From Saccharospirillum alexandrii (lineage in GTDB: Bacteria; Pseudomonadota; Gammaproteobacteria; Pseudomonadales; Natronospirillaceae): a stretch of 64,000 bases of DNA. The position numbers and the translations under genes are program-made. Positions within the stretch are counted from its first letter, which is position 1. Each line of letters begins with the position of its first letter. The notes beneath the pieces are model-generated. The model saw nothing but the letters and a program-made list of their open reading frames with translations. It ran no database searches and was not told the origin of the DNA. Location: the NCBI RefSeq assembly GCF_004000275.1, contig NZ_RCIP01000001.1, positions 674,749 to 738,748 on the forward strand. The letters run 5' to 3'. Shown in pieces: positions 50,622 to 62,245 of this stretch.

Positions 50622-50954
50622 ATGAATGAACGAACACAGACGGCCAGCCCAGAAACTGACCATCTTGGCTTTCTGCTCGATGCAACGTGCTGGACGCCTG
50701 ACTGGTGCCTCGACATAGCCAGCCAGCAGGGGCTGTCGCTGACCGACCAGGATATGGCCATTGTTGAATCACTGCGTGAATTCTACTTTGAATACGACCT
50801 GTCGCCCGCCATGCGCCCTCTGGTCAAGCATCTGAAAGCCAGGTTTGGCGCCGACGTTGGCAATAGCATCTTCCTGATGCAACGCTTCGGCGAAAGCCCG
50901 GCCCGCATGCTGGCCCTGCTGGCCGGTTTGCCCAAGCCCAAAAACTGCCTGTGA
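50622..50954 (+). CDS. tusE: TusE/DsrC family sulfurtransferase
   Basis: 110 aa from ATG 50622; an in-frame GTG at 50613 is possible, but GAGTGA there works better as a ribosome site. It has the DsrC fold with the penultimate Cys109 in PKPKNCL, which accepts sulfur from TusBCD and passes it to MnmA. REFYFEYDLSPAMRPLVKHL and GNSIFLMQRF are typical. The second DsrC cysteine used in dissimilatory sulfur metabolism is absent from the C-terminal arm, which supports the tRNA role. It lies 50 bases after tusB. Confidence 0.93.
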   Translation: MNERTQTASPETDHLGFLLDATCWTPDWCLDIASQQGLSLTDQDMAIVESLREFYFEYDLSPAMRPLVKHLKARFGADVGNSIFLMQRFGESPARMLALLAGLPKPKNCL

Positions 50955-50982
50955 CCCATTTATTGCCACTGCTGGATAAACC

Positions 50983-51963
50983 ATGACCGATACCCTGAAG
51001 TTTGCCGACCTGATCCGCGCCCTGGGCCGGGGCAAGAACGGCAGCCGATCGCTGAGCCGTGAAGAAGCCCACTTTGCCATGCAGGAGATCTGGCATCAGC
51101 GCGAAACCCAGGCGCAGCTGGGTGCCCTGCTGATGCTCATGCGCGTCAAGGAAGAAACGTCGGAAGAGCTGGCCGGCATGGCTCAGGCGGTCCGCGATGA
51201 ACTCGAGCAATGGCCCGGCCATCCCATTCAGATTGACTGGCCAGCCTACGCCGGAAAACGCCGCCAACCCTCCTGGTATGTGTTAGCGGCCAAAGCGCTG
51301 GCGCAGGGTGGCTATCCGGTTTTCATGCACGGCGGTGGTGAACATACGGCCGGGCGCCAGTATGCCCGCCAGGTGTGCGACGCGCTGGGCATTCCCGTTG
51401 CAGCCTCGTGGCAAGAAGCGGCGAGCCTGAGCCGGGATCACGCTATGGTCTACTGCCCACTGGTTAGCTTTGCACCCACGCTGTCGCACATCATCGATAT
51501 GAAACGGGAATTGGGGTTACGTTCACCGGTCAACACCCTGGTTCGCAACCTGAACCCGACCGGCGCACGAGTATCGGTGCAAGGCATGTTTCACCCCAGC
51601 TACAAAGCCCTGCACCACGACACCGCAGGCTTACTGGGTGATTCCCATAACGTTGTTCTCAAAGGTGACAGTGGCGAATTTGAAGTCAGACCGGATTCGG
51701 ATACAACCGTGCTGGTTCATTGCCCGCAGCATCCGAAGCAAATAGAGGTACCCAGGCGACTGCCACAGCGGGCGGTGCGCCCGGACGAGCCCTCAATGGC
51801 GCTGCTGCAGTCAACCTGGGCGGGCGAGGCTGAGTCGGATTACAGCCTGGCCGCCATCCAGGACACTATGGCCCTGGTACTGATGGTTGCTGATGAAATC
51901 TCACTCCAGGAAGCCCGCGAGAAAGCGGAAAGACTCTGGCAGCAACGGTCGGTCACTCTCTAA
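50983..51963 (+). CDS. ybiB: YbiB/TrpD2 family nucleic-acid-binding protein
   Basis: 326 aa protein with the fold of anthranilate phosphoribosyltransferase. An N-terminal helical domain (LIRALGRGKNGSRSLSREEAHFAM) is followed by an alpha/beta domain with HGGGEHTAGR in place of the PRPP loop. E. coli YbiB is known to bind DNA and RNA without sequence preference and to lack TrpD activity; it is LexA-regulated there. No LexA box is obvious here. The position between tusE and cysG matches Pseudomonas-type genomes. Confidence 0.88.
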   Translation: MTDTLKFADLIRALGRGKNGSRSLSREEAHFAMQEIWHQRETQAQLGALLMLMRVKEETSEELAGMAQAVRDELEQWPGHPIQIDWPAYAGKRRQPSWYVLAAKALAQGGYPVFMHGGGEHTAGRQYARQVCDALGIPVAASWQEAASLSRDHAMVYCPLVSFAPTLSHIIDMKRELGLRSPVNTLVRNLNPTGARVSVQGMFHPSYKALHHDTAGLLGDSHNVVLKGDSGEFEVRPDSDTTVLVHCPQHPKQIEVPRRLPQRAVRPDEPSMALLQSTWAGEAESDYSLAAIQDTMALVLMVADEISLQEAREKAERLWQQRSVTL

Positions 51964-52020
51964 CCATCAAAGTCGCTTTAAGCCTGTTAGCTGAGTGATA
52001 AAAGTGGCACGTATTTTGAG

Positions 52021-52043
52021 ATAACCCCTGTATCGGGGGTTAT
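52021..52043 (+). terminator. Hairpin after ybiB
   Basis: Stem ATAACCCC (52021-52028) with GGGGTTAT (52036-52043) and a 7-base loop, 58 bases after ybiB. No T run follows, so it is only a possible terminator. Confidence 0.4.
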
Positions 52044-52128
52044 TACCTTAAAAAACCGCCGATATCGCACCAAAAGTGAGCGCAGTACCCAAGACTGTGA
52101 TTCAAAGCGACGCTCGGAGGCTGTAGTT

Positions 52129-52344
52129 ATGACCGAACCCCTACCCCTGCATTTAAACGCCCAACAACTGAAAGTACTGATGGGTGCCGTCTTCTTCATA
52201 GGCATTACACTGGTGTCGGCTGCCATTGCCGTACTGGGCGCGGCCATTCTGGGTTTGCTACCGGTATCGTCTGCCGGCTACGGCCTGGCCCCGCTGATCA
52301 GTGGCATCGCTTCGGTCTCTGCTGCAGTCTTCCTGTCGCACTGA
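52129..52344 (+). CDS. Small two-helix membrane protein
   Basis: 71 aa of unknown function. Two membrane helices are evident (about 16-42 and 48-68), each rich in Ala, Gly and Val, after a short hydrophilic N-terminus. A GGAGG ribosome site about 8 bases before the ATG makes the gene credible. It lies between ybiB and the end of convergent cysG and shows no sign of transfer. I recognise no family. Confidence 0.6.
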   Translation: MTEPLPLHLNAQQLKVLMGAVFFIGITLVSAAIAVLGAAILGLLPVSSAGYGLAPLISGIASVSAAVFLSH

Positions 52345-52427
52345 TCAAATCGGCTCAAGAACCCTGAAATCAGCTGTGGCGACCGCGATGCCTGTCAGTC
52401 AAACTGGCGGGCATGACCGATCAGCCA

Positions 52428-53825
52428 TTATGCCTGATTGACGGTCACCGTAGAGCCCACCCAATTCAGACGCTCGTGCAACGACACCACCTCGCCCACA
52501 ATAATCAGCGTAGGCGCCTGAGGCGGGTCTTCACGCACCAGATCCGGCAAAGTGGTCAGGGTACCGACCCAGAGCCGCTGTTCCGGCGTCGTGCCCTTCT
52601 GTACCAGCGCGATCGGCGTGTCAGCCGAGCGACCGTGCTGAATCAGCTTGTTGCAGATCTTCTCCAGCCCCATCAACCCCATGTAAAACACCACGGTCTG
52701 CTGGGGGCTTGCCAGCTCACTCCAGGGCAAATTCAGACTGCCATCCTTTAAGTGCCCGGTGACAAAACGCACCGACTGGGCATAGTCTCGGTGAGTCAAC
52801 GGAATGCCGGTATAGGTTGAGCAGCCTGAAGCCGCGGTAATACCCGGCACCACCTGAAACGGAATGCCATGCTCGGCCAGCAAGTCGATCTCTTCACCAC
52901 CCCGGCCAAAGATAAAGGGGTCACCGCCTTTCAGTCGCAGAACTTTCTTGCCCTCACGGGCAAGATCCACCAAACGCTGATTGATATCCTGTTGCGGTAC
53001 CGCGTGCTCGGACCGCTGCTTGCCCACATAAAGTCGTTCAGCATCCCGTCGCACGAGGTCCATAATGGCGTCCGAGACCAGCCGGTCATAGAGCACCACA
53101 TCGGCCTGCTGCATCAGCCGCAGCGCCTTGAAGGTCAGCAGGTCGGGATCACCGGGCCCTGCCCCAACCAGGTAGACTTCGCCATGCTGCTCATCGCCAG
53201 GGGCATCAATCATCGCTTTTAGCTGATGCTCAGCCTGCTCCATCCGACCGGCATAAACATGCTCGGCCACCGTGCCACCCAGCACCTTCTCCCAGAAGTA
53301 CCGCCGGTCATCGAGGCTGGTAAAGCGTTTCTTGACGGCATTGCGAAACCGCGAAGCCAGTTGCGCCAGATGGCCATAACTCGCGGGAATCGTGCTCTCC
53401 AGCTTCGCCCTCACCGAGCGTGCCAGCACCGGTGCCTGGCCACTGGAGGTAATGGCGATGATCAGTGGGTCGCGATCGACCAGAGAAGGGAAAATCACAT
53501 CGCATAGCTCAGGGGAATCGACCACGTTGACCAACACACCCCGAGCCCGCGACTCAGCGGAGACACGCTGGTTCACTGCCTCGATATCCGTGGCACTGAC
53601 AACCAGCGCCTTGCCATCGATGTCAGCCGGGTCAAAAACCCGCCATTCACAGTGGCAATTGGGGTTATTGGTAATAACCGGCAGGATCGACGGAGCCACA
53701 ACCTGAATTCGACACCCGGAGCGCTGCAGCAGGTGAATTTTGCGCGCTGCAATATCCCCACCGCCAACCACCAGAATGGTCTTATCGGATAACTTATGGA
53801 ACAAAGGAAAATATTGCATGACCAC
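52428..53825 (-). CDS. cysG: Siroheme synthase (multifunctional)
   Basis: 465 aa fusion that makes siroheme from uroporphyrinogen III for sulfite and nitrite reductases. The N-terminal dehydrogenase/ferrochelatase (CysGB) has the NAD motif [15 protein letters not shown] and [18 protein letters not shown] with the regulatory/active Ser. The C-terminal SUMT (CysGA) starts near residue 217, with [22 protein letters not shown] and [15 protein letters not shown]. Full length. It is the next gene in the minus-strand order after serS, with a structured repeat between. Confidence 0.95.
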   Translation of the reverse strand: MVMQYFPLFHKLSDKTILVVGGGDIAARKIHLLQRSGCRIQVVAPSILPVITNNPNCHCEWRVFDPADIDGKALVVSATDIEAVNQRVSAESRARGVLVNVVDSPELCDVIFPSLVDRDPLIIAITSSGQAPVLARSVRAKLESTIPASYGHLAQLASRFRNAVKKRFTSLDDRRYFWEKVLGGTVAEHVYAGRMEQAEHQLKAMIDAPGDEQHGEVYLVGAGPGDPDLLTFKALRLMQQADVVLYDRLVSDAIMDLVRRDAERLYVGKQRSEHAVPQQDINQRLVDLAREGKKVLRLKGGDPFIFGRGGEEIDLLAEHGIPFQVVPGITAASGCSTYTGIPLTHRDYAQSVRFVTGHLKDGSLNLPWSELASPQQTVVFYMGLMGLEKICNKLIQHGRSADTPIALVQKGTTPEQRLWVGTLTTLPDLVREDPPQAPTLIIVGEVVSLHERLNWVGSTVTVNQA

Positions 53826-53989
53826 TCCTAAACTGTGAACCCGACATTGAGAGCTGTGCCGAGCCCTTTACGGCGGGCACAGACAACTCATTGCCAGTGA
53901 GACCCGCCGTTGGGTCAGTCAAATGTTACCGGGAAGGCATTACTCCGGTTTAAAAGAGTTTCAAAGGTTTTTTGGTGCTGCCAAACCAA

Positions 53990-54102
53990 GTGCTGGCTAC
54001 CGGGTTGACCTGTCCGGGGTAGTCCGCAGCAGGGATGCTGCGGTCTAGGCCCCAAGGATGGGTTCACGCCGACCCCGGAGAGGTCAACCCGGTGGCTGGC
54101 AC
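53990..54102. repeat. Structured inverted-repeat element, copy B
   Basis: Arms 53990-54020 and 54072-54102 (31 bp) match at 27 positions. An inner perfect 8-bp hairpin, CCGCAGCA (54024-54031) with TGCTGCGG (54036-54043), and a GTCTAGGCCCCAAGG block starting at 54043 follow. The block and right arm recur in copy A at 9.3 kb. Where the arms of the two copies differ (CCTATCTGGGG in A, GACCTGTCCGGGG in B), the partner arm has changed to match. It lies within the 337-base gap between serS and cysG, in which I see no gene. Confidence 0.7.
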
Positions 54103-54162
54103 GGCTATCTGGCACCCGAGACCAAGCAACCCGCCATTTCGAGGTGGCTAAGTGTCAACCGA

Positions 54163-55485
<1,323 letters not shown>

Positions 55486-55537
55486 TTAGTAGATCGCCAT
55501 TGGGAAACGCATGTTCTGATTCCCGTTCGGCGGGCGC

Positions 55538-55930
55538 CTAGAATACCAGCTTACCCACCCCAAAGCCCAGCGCTGCGGCGGCCAGGCAGGTTAGGATACT
55601 GGCGAAGGTATAACCGAGTGCCATCCAGTACTGCTGCTGTTGCAGCAACACCAGATTCTCAAGAGCAAAACTGGAAAAGGTGGTAAAGGCCCCGAGAATG
55701 CCGACCAGCAGCAACCGGTGCCAGAGTGTATCGGTTCCGGTGAAGCGCAGCATCAGCATCACAAAGACCAGCCCCATCACAAAGCTGCCAACCGCATTAA
55801 CGGTAAAGGTACCTAGCGGGAAATGGCTACCGTGTAGACGGTTAGAGAAGGTAACCACCCAGAATCTGCCCATGGCGCCCAGACTGCCGCCCAAGGCGAT
55901 GGCCAACCAGTGGCTAAAGGGTATCGACAT
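55538..55930 (-). CDS. crcB: Fluoride channel CrcB/Fluc
   Basis: 130 aa with four membrane helices. Signature motifs are GGSLGAMGRFWV near the N-terminus and GILGAFTTFSSFALE in the third helix, where the Phe pair and the central Na+ site region lie. It exports fluoride as a dual-topology dimer. No fluoride riboswitch is visible upstream, where it follows rarA by 36 bases. A single crcB gene agrees with the homodimeric type. Confidence 0.93.
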   Translation of the reverse strand: MSIPFSHWLAIALGGSLGAMGRFWVVTFSNRLHGSHFPLGTFTVNAVGSFVMGLVFVMLMLRFTGTDTLWHRLLLVGILGAFTTFSSFALENLVLLQQQQYWMALGYTFASILTCLAAAALGFGVGKLVF

Positions 55931-55966
55931 GCATTCACACTCCCTGCTGATCTCACGGTACCCGCA

Positions 55967-57280
55967 TTATTGCCGATGCTGTTCATCCAGATCACGCAAA
56001 AAGGCCAGTTTCTCGGCAATTTTCTTCTCCAGCCCGCGATCCACTGGCTGATAAAAGCGCTGATCAACCAGCGCTTCGGGCAGATAGTGCTCTCCGGCGG
56101 CGTAGGCATGGGGTTCGTCGTGGGCGTAGCGGTAATCGTGGCCGTAGCCCAGCTCTTTCATCAGCGCTGTGGGCGCGTTGCGCAAATGCACCGGCACTTC
56201 ATGGCTCTGATCGGACTGAACCCGGGCCATCACCTCGTTAAACGCTTTGTAGACGGCGTTGCTTTTGGGTGCACACGCCAGATAGACCACGGCCTGAGCC
56301 AGACTCAACTCCCCTTCCGGGCTGCCCAGGCGTTCCTGTACCTGCCAGGCATCCATAGCCAGGGTCAGGGCGCGCGGGTCGGCATTGCCGATGTCTTCAC
56401 TGGCCATACGTACCAGTCGGCGCGCGATATAAAGCGGATCGCAGCCGCCGTCGAGCATGCGGCACAGCCAGTACAGCGCGCCATCCGGCGAAGAGCCGCG
56501 AACACTCTTGTGCATGGCCGATATCTGGTCGTAAAACGCATCGCCGCCCTTGTCGAACCGGCGGGTCTGGCCCTGGGTTAACTGCGACAAACGCTCCAGA
56601 GTCAAACCGTCTGGTTCATCGGCGTAGAGATCCGCCGATAACTCAAGCAAATTGTAGAAACGGCGGGCATCACCATCGGCCAGGGCAAATAGCCGTTGCT
56701 TAACGTCGTCATCAATGGCCAGCTTTGCGACCGCGCTGTCTTGTGCTCGGGCCTGGTCTAGCAAGGCGGCCATATCGTCCAGCGAGACAGGCTTGAGCGG
56801 ATAGACCCGGGCGCGAGACAGCAGTGCGGCATTGAGTTCAAAGCTGGGGTTTTCGGTGGTTGCCCCCACAAAAATGAAGGTGCCGTCTTCAACGTAAGGC
56901 AGAAAGGCATCCTGCTGGGCTTTGTTGAAGCGATGGACCTCATCAACGAACAGCAAGGTACGCCGCCCTTCGGCCTTGGCTTGCAGAGCCCGTTCAGCAG
57001 CAGCTTTGATGTCTTTAACGCCAGACTGAACCGCCGACAGTGCCTCGAACCGCGACGACGTTGAATGCGCCAGCAACCGCGCCAGGGTGGTTTTTCCAAC
57101 GCCGGGCGGGCCCCAGAAAATCATCGAATGCAGTTGATCCTGCTCAATGGCCCGGCGCAGGGGCTGCCCCTGCCCCAGAATATGCGACTGGCCGATGTAG
57201 CCAGCCAGGGTTTTGGGTCGCATCCGCTCCGCCAGAGGTGCGAAGGGGTTGGACTCGGTTGCGCTGAACAGGTCGGTCAT
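55967..57280 (-). CDS. rarA: Replication-associated recombination protein A
   Basis: 437 aa AAA+ ATPase (MgsA, Mgs1/WRNIP1 homologue) acting at stalled replication forks and binding SSB. It has Walker A GPPGVGKTT, DEVHRFNKAQQDAFLP, GATTENPSFELNAALLSRA and the C-terminal tetramerisation part with the GYGHDYRYAHDEPHAY motif. Full length. It starts 5 bases after the lolA stop and so is co-transcribed with it. Confidence 0.96.
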   Translation of the reverse strand: MTDLFSATESNPFAPLAERMRPKTLAGYIGQSHILGQGQPLRRAIEQDQLHSMIFWGPPGVGKTTLARLLAHSTSSRFEALSAVQSGVKDIKAAAERALQAKAEGRRTLLFVDEVHRFNKAQQDAFLPYVEDGTFIFVGATTENPSFELNAALLSRARVYPLKPVSLDDMAALLDQARAQDSAVAKLAIDDDVKQRLFALADGDARRFYNLLELSADLYADEPDGLTLERLSQLTQGQTRRFDKGGDAFYDQISAMHKSVRGSSPDGALYWLCRMLDGGCDPLYIARRLVRMASEDIGNADPRALTLAMDAWQVQERLGSPEGELSLAQAVVYLACAPKSNAVYKAFNEVMARVQSDQSHEVPVHLRNAPTALMKELGYGHDYRYAHDEPHAYAAGEHYLPEALVDQRFYQPVDRGLEKKIAEKLAFLRDLDEQHRQ

Positions 57281-57285
57281 GAGGG

Positions 57286-57924
57286 TTACATCTGTTCGAA
57301 GACGTCGGTGCCCTCAGGCGGGGTAAACTCAAAGTCCGCAGCATCCAGCGTCAGGTTGGTTTCAACGTTGCTGAAGGTGATACGGGTGTCCTGCCCCAGG
57401 TTGTCACTGAGCCGAAGTTCGCTGATGCGGCCGTTTTCAAACAGCAGCGTCATGTCCTCGAAGACAGCGTCTTCATCCAGAGGGTAAAGGCGATAGGCCG
57501 TCAGGCTCTCGTTCGCCGCCTCTGTGACATCGTAGGAGGTTCTCAGCGTGGATTCGGGCTGACTGAGGATCATCGCCGGAGATTCCTGCAATTGATTGGT
57601 AACCGGCTGGTAGGTCGCCTGCAGCAGGTCCGGGTCATGAACCCAGAGTGTTTCGCCATCGGAAATGACCGACTGTTCATAAGGCGAGGAGACCTCCCAG
57701 ACAAACTTGAGCGGGCGCGCAATCTTCATAATGCCCCGAGCCTGGTCGCCACGCAGCTCGCCATCGGCGTAGGTTTCCTGACGAAACTCTGCCTGCAGGG
57801 TTTCCGTCGACTGCAGCAGATCGATCAGACGCTGTCGGGCGGCGTCATCGGCGTGAACCTGGGGCGTAATGGCTGCCCAACTGAGCAGCACCGCAACGCC
57901 GGACCGGGCAAAAAATGTCAACAT
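57286..57924 (-). CDS. lolA: Outer-membrane lipoprotein carrier LolA
   Basis: 212 aa periplasmic chaperone that carries lipoproteins from LolCDE to LolB. The signal peptide ends near residue 25 (QVHA-DD). LLQSTETLQAEFRQ, the GIMKIARPLKFVWEVSSP segment and LWVHDPDLLQAT are family marks. It lies 51 bases after ftsK, in the conserved ftsK-lolA-rarA order. Confidence 0.95.
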   Translation of the reverse strand: MLTFFARSGVAVLLSWAAITPQVHADDAARQRLIDLLQSTETLQAEFRQETYADGELRGDQARGIMKIARPLKFVWEVSSPYEQSVISDGETLWVHDPDLLQATYQPVTNQLQESPAMILSQPESTLRTSYDVTEAANESLTAYRLYPLDEDAVFEDMTLLFENGRISELRLSDNLGQDTRITFSNVETNLTLDAADFEFTPPEGTDVFEQM

Positions 57925-57975
57925 GAATCGCTCTCCTGAGCCACTAGCTATGTACAGGCGGTTAATATCAACCAG

Positions 57976-60318
57976 TTACCCCGCTGGCGGGGGTGGTGCC
58001 AGCACTTCCCGGCTGCCATTGTGGCCGGCCGAGCTGACAATCCCGGCGGCCTCCATCGTATCAACCAGACGAGCGGCCCGGTTGTAGCCAATGCGTAATT
58101 TACGCTGTACTGAAGAAATCGAGGCTTTACGGCTTTGGGTTACAAAGGCCACTGCCTCATCAAACAGCGGGTCGCTTTCGGGGTTGTCCTCGCCATCGTC
58201 CAGAGAGGGAACGCCCGGCAGATCAGCTTCGCCGCCGGAGAGAATCTCCTCGATGTAGTCGGGCTGACCGCGCTTCTTCCACTCGGCCACCACGCGGTGA
58301 ACTTCATCGTCGTCGACAAAGGCACCGTGCACCCGAACCGGCAAACCGGTGCCCGGCGGCAGATACAACATATCGCCGTGGCCCAGCAGCTGCTCGGCGC
58401 CGCCCTGGTCCAGAATGGTCCGGGAATCGATCTTGGAAGACACCTGAAACGCTATGCGGGTGGGAATGTTGGCCTTGATCAGACCGGTAATCACGTCCAC
58501 CGAGGGCCGCTGGGTGGCGAGAATCAGGTGAATACCCGCCGCCCTGGCTTTTTGCGCCAGCCGGGCGATCAGTTCTTCCACCTTCTTACCGACAATCATC
58601 ATCATGTCGGCGAATTCATCGACCACCACGACAATAAACGGCAGAGTTTCCAGTTCCGGTGTTGGTGCGTGCGGATCAAGCGTGTCAAAGGGCTCATAGA
58701 GCGGGTCGAGCAATGGTTCACCGTCGCGCCGGGCATCTTCAACCTTCTTGTTGAACCCGGCGATGTTGCGCACCCCAACCTTCGACATCAATTTGTAGCG
58801 ACGTTCCATCTCGGCAACACACCAGCGCAGGCCATTGGCCGCGTCTTTCATATCGGTGATCACCGGCGTGAGCAAATGGGGAATGCCCTCATAAACCGAC
58901 AATTCCAGCATCTTGGGGTCGACCAGAATTAACCTGACCTCCTCCGGTGTGGCCTTGAACAGCAGACTGCACAGCATGGAGTTCACACCGACCGACTTAC
59001 CGGAGCCGGTGGTACCGGCGACCAGCAAATGCGGCATCTTGCCCAGATCGGCGACAACGGGTGCACCGCCGATGTCATGGCCCAGGGCCAGCGTCAGCGC
59101 TGATTTGGCTTTATCATAAGCGCTTGACTGCAGAACATCGCTCAGCCGCACAATGTCGCGTTTTTCATTGGGGATCTCGATACCCACGGTCGTTTTGCCG
59201 GGAATGATCTCTACCACCCGAACACTGACCAGCGCCATCGACCGCGCCAGATCTTTTGCCAGGTTTGATATTTTCGAGACCTTGATGCCGGCGGCAGGTT
59301 GAATCTCAAACCGGGTAATCACCGGGCCGGGGGCGACCTCGGTCACCTCCGCATCGACATTGAAGTCTTTAAGTTTGATTTCCAGCATACGTGACATGGC
59401 TTCCAGCGCTTCCTGGCTGTAGCCATTATTGGTGTCGTGCTCGCCAGAAGTCAGCAGGCTCAGTGCCGGCAACGGGGTATTGGAGTCCCCCCCGGTAAAC
59501 AGCGGTTGCTGTTGCTCTTTCTGCACGCGTTCGCTGGGCTCTGTGACTTTGGGTTGCAACGGCTTGATCTGAGGCGGCTTGCGCTTCGACTGTTTCTCGA
59601 TCTGAATGTCGAGATTGGCCTTACGGGTTTCCACCACCTGCCTGACCTGGGCTTTTTCCGCCTTACGGCGGCGGCGCGACTGCAGGCTGTCACGCATTGC
59701 GGTGACGCCGGAAAACAGCAATCGGCCTATGCGCTCCATCAACCGCAACCAGGAGACATTCATGGCCAGCGTCAGCGAGATGAACCACAGAACGACCAGC
59801 AACAGGGTCGTACCGGTCATGCCCAGAATTGGGAATATCCACTCCGAAAGTTCAATGCCCAGCCAGCCTCCGGCACTTGCGGTTTGATTGCTGGCAATAT
59901 GCACCGTTGCCAGGGCGCTGCTGACACAGACAAAGAGCGCCCAGCCCAATGTTCGGATGGCGATCAACAGCGGGTTCCAGTGCAGCCCGGCCTTGCGATC
60001 GCGAAACGTTGCCCAGGCCCTAAACAGGAAAATGGCCGGCAAGCCATAGGCCAGACCACCGACCAGACTGAACAGCAATGATGACAGGTAGGCCCCAGCC
60101 GTGCCCGCCATGTTGCGAACGCCCTCGCCCGCACCGGAATAGGCCCAGCCCGGATCGGACGGATGGTGAGAGGCCAGAGCAATCAGCAGATAGACGCCCA
60201 CCGCCAAAGACAGCAGTAAACTGCCCTCGTGCAGCAAGCGCTGTTTTACATCCAGAACTCTGTGGTCGTCACGCGCTCGTGAGGGTTCCTTGCGTGCCGA
60301 AGCGTTCTTTTGCGTCAA
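57976..60318 (-). CDS. ftsK: DNA translocase FtsK
   Basis: 780 aa septal DNA pump for chromosome dimer resolution and segregation. It has four N-terminal membrane helices (about 33-180), a short linker, then the RecA-like motor with Walker [10 protein letters not shown] and Walker [13 protein letters not shown]. The C-terminal gamma domain contains [24 protein letters not shown], which reads KOPS and activates XerD. The linker is far shorter than in E. coli FtsK (1329 aa), as in Pseudomonas. In Pseudomonas trxB lies next to it; here the divergent neighbour is aat. Confidence 0.95.
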   Translation of the reverse strand: MTQKNASARKEPSRARDDHRVLDVKQRLLHEGSLLLSLAVGVYLLIALASHHPSDPGWAYSGAGEGVRNMAGTAGAYLSSLLFSLVGGLAYGLPAIFLFRAWATFRDRKAGLHWNPLLIAIRTLGWALFVCVSSALATVHIASNQTASAGGWLGIELSEWIFPILGMTGTTLLLVVLWFISLTLAMNVSWLRLMERIGRLLFSGVTAMRDSLQSRRRRKAEKAQVRQVVETRKANLDIQIEKQSKRKPPQIKPLQPKVTEPSERVQKEQQQPLFTGGDSNTPLPALSLLTSGEHDTNNGYSQEALEAMSRMLEIKLKDFNVDAEVTEVAPGPVITRFEIQPAAGIKVSKISNLAKDLARSMALVSVRVVEIIPGKTTVGIEIPNEKRDIVRLSDVLQSSAYDKAKSALTLALGHDIGGAPVVADLGKMPHLLVAGTTGSGKSVGVNSMLCSLLFKATPEEVRLILVDPKMLELSVYEGIPHLLTPVITDMKDAANGLRWCVAEMERRYKLMSKVGVRNIAGFNKKVEDARRDGEPLLDPLYEPFDTLDPHAPTPELETLPFIVVVVDEFADMMMIVGKKVEELIARLAQKARAAGIHLILATQRPSVDVITGLIKANIPTRIAFQVSSKIDSRTILDQGGAEQLLGHGDMLYLPPGTGLPVRVHGAFVDDDEVHRVVAEWKKRGQPDYIEEILSGGEADLPGVPSLDDGEDNPESDPLFDEAVAFVTQSRKASISSVQRKLRIGYNRAARLVDTMEAAGIVSSAGHNGSREVLAPPPPAG

Positions 60319-60547
60319 ATCGAAGTTACCTGTCTAGTGTGTCGGTCATGGTTGGGCGTAAGGTCCCTGCCCGGCCTATCGATGCAGGCTCGCATTCTAG
60401 CCGAAGCACCCCGGGCACAGAAAGCACCCGACAGCCGTTCAGCCCAGCCCGAGGATACGCTGATTCGTCCGGGCGTGGCAGTCCACGCCAAAGAGCACTA
60501 AGATACCACAGTATGAAGCCCAACTTATTGATACACCGAGCATTTTT

Positions 60548-61324
60548 ATGCCACAACTAAGCTGGCTGGAAGCTGAACAGAACGCCTGCTTTCCACCGAC
60601 CACCGAGGCTCTGGCCAATCCGCCAGGCTTGCTGGCGGCGGGCGGCGCGCTGACACCCGAGTGGCTACTGACCGCTTACGAGCGGGGCATATTTCCCTGG
60701 TACAGCGACGGCGAGCCCATTCTGTGGTGGTCTCCCGAGCCGCGCATGGTGCTGTTACCGGGCGAAATGCACCTGTCGCGCAGTTTTCGCAAAGCTTACC
60801 GCCAGACGCCGCCGACGATCACCGTCAACGGCGCCTTCACCCGGGTAATAGCGGCTTGCCAGGCTCCCAGGGCCCGTCAGCCGGGTACCTGGATCAGCAC
60901 GTCGATGCGCGACGCCTATACCGAACTGCATCAGTTGGGCTGGGCTCATTCGATCGAGGTGTGGTGTGATGACGATCTGATCGGAGGCCTGTACGGTGTA
61001 GGCATCGATGGCGTTTTTTTCGGCGAAAGTATGTTCTCGCGGCGTACCAACGGTTCCAAGCTGGCTTTGCTGGCGCTGCAGGAAGCCGCTCTGCTGCAAT
61101 CACTACGCCTGATCGATTGCCAGGTCTATAATGACCACCTGGCCAGTCTCGGTGCCCGGGAGGTTGAGCGACGTTGGTTCGAGCAACAATTGCCCCGACA
61201 ACGTCGCCAACTGTCGTTTCCCGATGCGGTCGCCCTGAACCAGGCGGTCTCAAATCGCATTTACCGGGGCAGTTTGGCTGAACCACTAACTGACATTGTC
61301 CGGGATGTTGCCGATGAAACCTGA
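60548..61324 (+). CDS. aat: Leucyl/phenylalanyl-tRNA--protein transferase
   Basis: 258 aa enzyme that adds Leu or Phe to proteins with N-terminal Arg or Lys, marking them for ClpAPS. FPWYSDGEPILWWSPEPRMVL near residue 50 is diagnostic, followed by GTWIS, GVFFGESMFS and the DCQVYNDHLASLGARE motif. It overlaps bpt by 11 bases, and infA and clpA follow. The 229 bases to divergent ftsK contain the promoter, with ACTAAGATACCACAG as an unspecific candidate. Confidence 0.95.
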   Translation: MPQLSWLEAEQNACFPPTTEALANPPGLLAAGGALTPEWLLTAYERGIFPWYSDGEPILWWSPEPRMVLLPGEMHLSRSFRKAYRQTPPTITVNGAFTRVIAACQAPRARQPGTWISTSMRDAYTELHQLGWAHSIEVWCDDDLIGGLYGVGIDGVFFGESMFSRRTNGSKLALLALQEAALLQSLRLIDCQVYNDHLASLGAREVERRWFEQQLPRQRRQLSFPDAVALNQAVSNRIYRGSLAEPLTDIVRDVADET

Positions 61325-62066
61325 GTCCGAGCAACAGGAAGACACCATCAAGCTGTACCGAACCGGTGAGCACAATTGCAGCTATCTGGACGGACAGCAG
61401 GCACGGACCCTGTTTCTCGATCCGGATCTGCACTTTTCCCTGCCCCTCTATGAACAGATGATGCACCTGGGTTTCCGGCGCAGTGGTCACCACCTCTACC
61501 GGCCCGATTGCGAAGCTTGCGGGGCCTGTATGCCATCACGGGTGCGGGTCGCTCAGTTTCACTGGAAGCGTCGTTTCCGGCGTATTCTGACTAAAAATCA
61601 GGACCTCAGCGTGCGCCGACTGCCCTGTCAGTACAAAGCCGAGCATTATCGCCTGTACGAGGCTTACATCAGTCACCGGCATTACCAGGGTGACATGTAC
61701 CCACCTTCGGAAGACAGCTATCGCGAATTTCTGGTCAGCCGGCCCGATCTTGCGTTCATTCTTGAATTCAGACAGAACGATCAGGTCGTGGCGGTCGCCT
61801 TTACCGACCGCATGGAAACCGGATTGTCAGCCACTTACACCTTTTTTGACCCCGTTCAAAGTCAGCGCGGGCTGGGGGTGTTCAGCATCCTGACTCAGAT
61901 ACAGCTGTGCGAAACTCTGAACCTGCCCTTCCTGTATCTGGGCTATTGGGTACCGGGATCAGCGCAAATGACCTACAAGGCCGATTACCGGCCGCTGGAA
62001 GTGCTGATCAACCGGCACTGGCGGCTGCTCGATGATCACCTGATCGACGCCATTGGTATTGAGTGA
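61314..62066 (+). CDS. bpt: Aspartate/glutamate leucyltransferase
   Basis: 250 aa from ATG 61314; an in-frame TTG at 61296 would add six residues within aat. It is an ATE-family transferase that adds Leu to N-terminal Asp or Glu in the bacterial N-degron pathway. The Cys motif CEACGACMPSRV, RHYQGDMYPP and YLGYWVPGSAQMTYKADYRP are conserved. The 11-base overlap with aat implies translational coupling, so both N-degron transferases are made together. Confidence 0.95.
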   Translation: MKPESEQQEDTIKLYRTGEHNCSYLDGQQARTLFLDPDLHFSLPLYEQMMHLGFRRSGHHLYRPDCEACGACMPSRVRVAQFHWKRRFRRILTKNQDLSVRRLPCQYKAEHYRLYEAYISHRHYQGDMYPPSEDSYREFLVSRPDLAFILEFRQNDQVVAVAFTDRMETGLSATYTFFDPVQSQRGLGVFSILTQIQLCETLNLPFLYLGYWVPGSAQMTYKADYRPLEVLINRHWRLLDDHLIDAIGIE

Positions 62067-62245
62067 TTGATTGCCCGACCTTGACGTCCACGGTACCGAT
62101 TTTCCAGCCAAATACCTGAATTTGCCCAGTTTTTTGATAAATGCCGGAAATTCAGGCAGAATGCCCGCCGGTTCCCATACTTACATGAGGTTGACACCCA
62201 GTAGTCAGCCTCAGCGGTCTTAATCAAAGGTGTGTACAAGCATAT

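Noticed and set aside
57976-60318. Long antisense ORFs over ftsK (265 and 214 aa)
   Set aside because: They overlap clear FtsK motor and membrane regions and lack family features.
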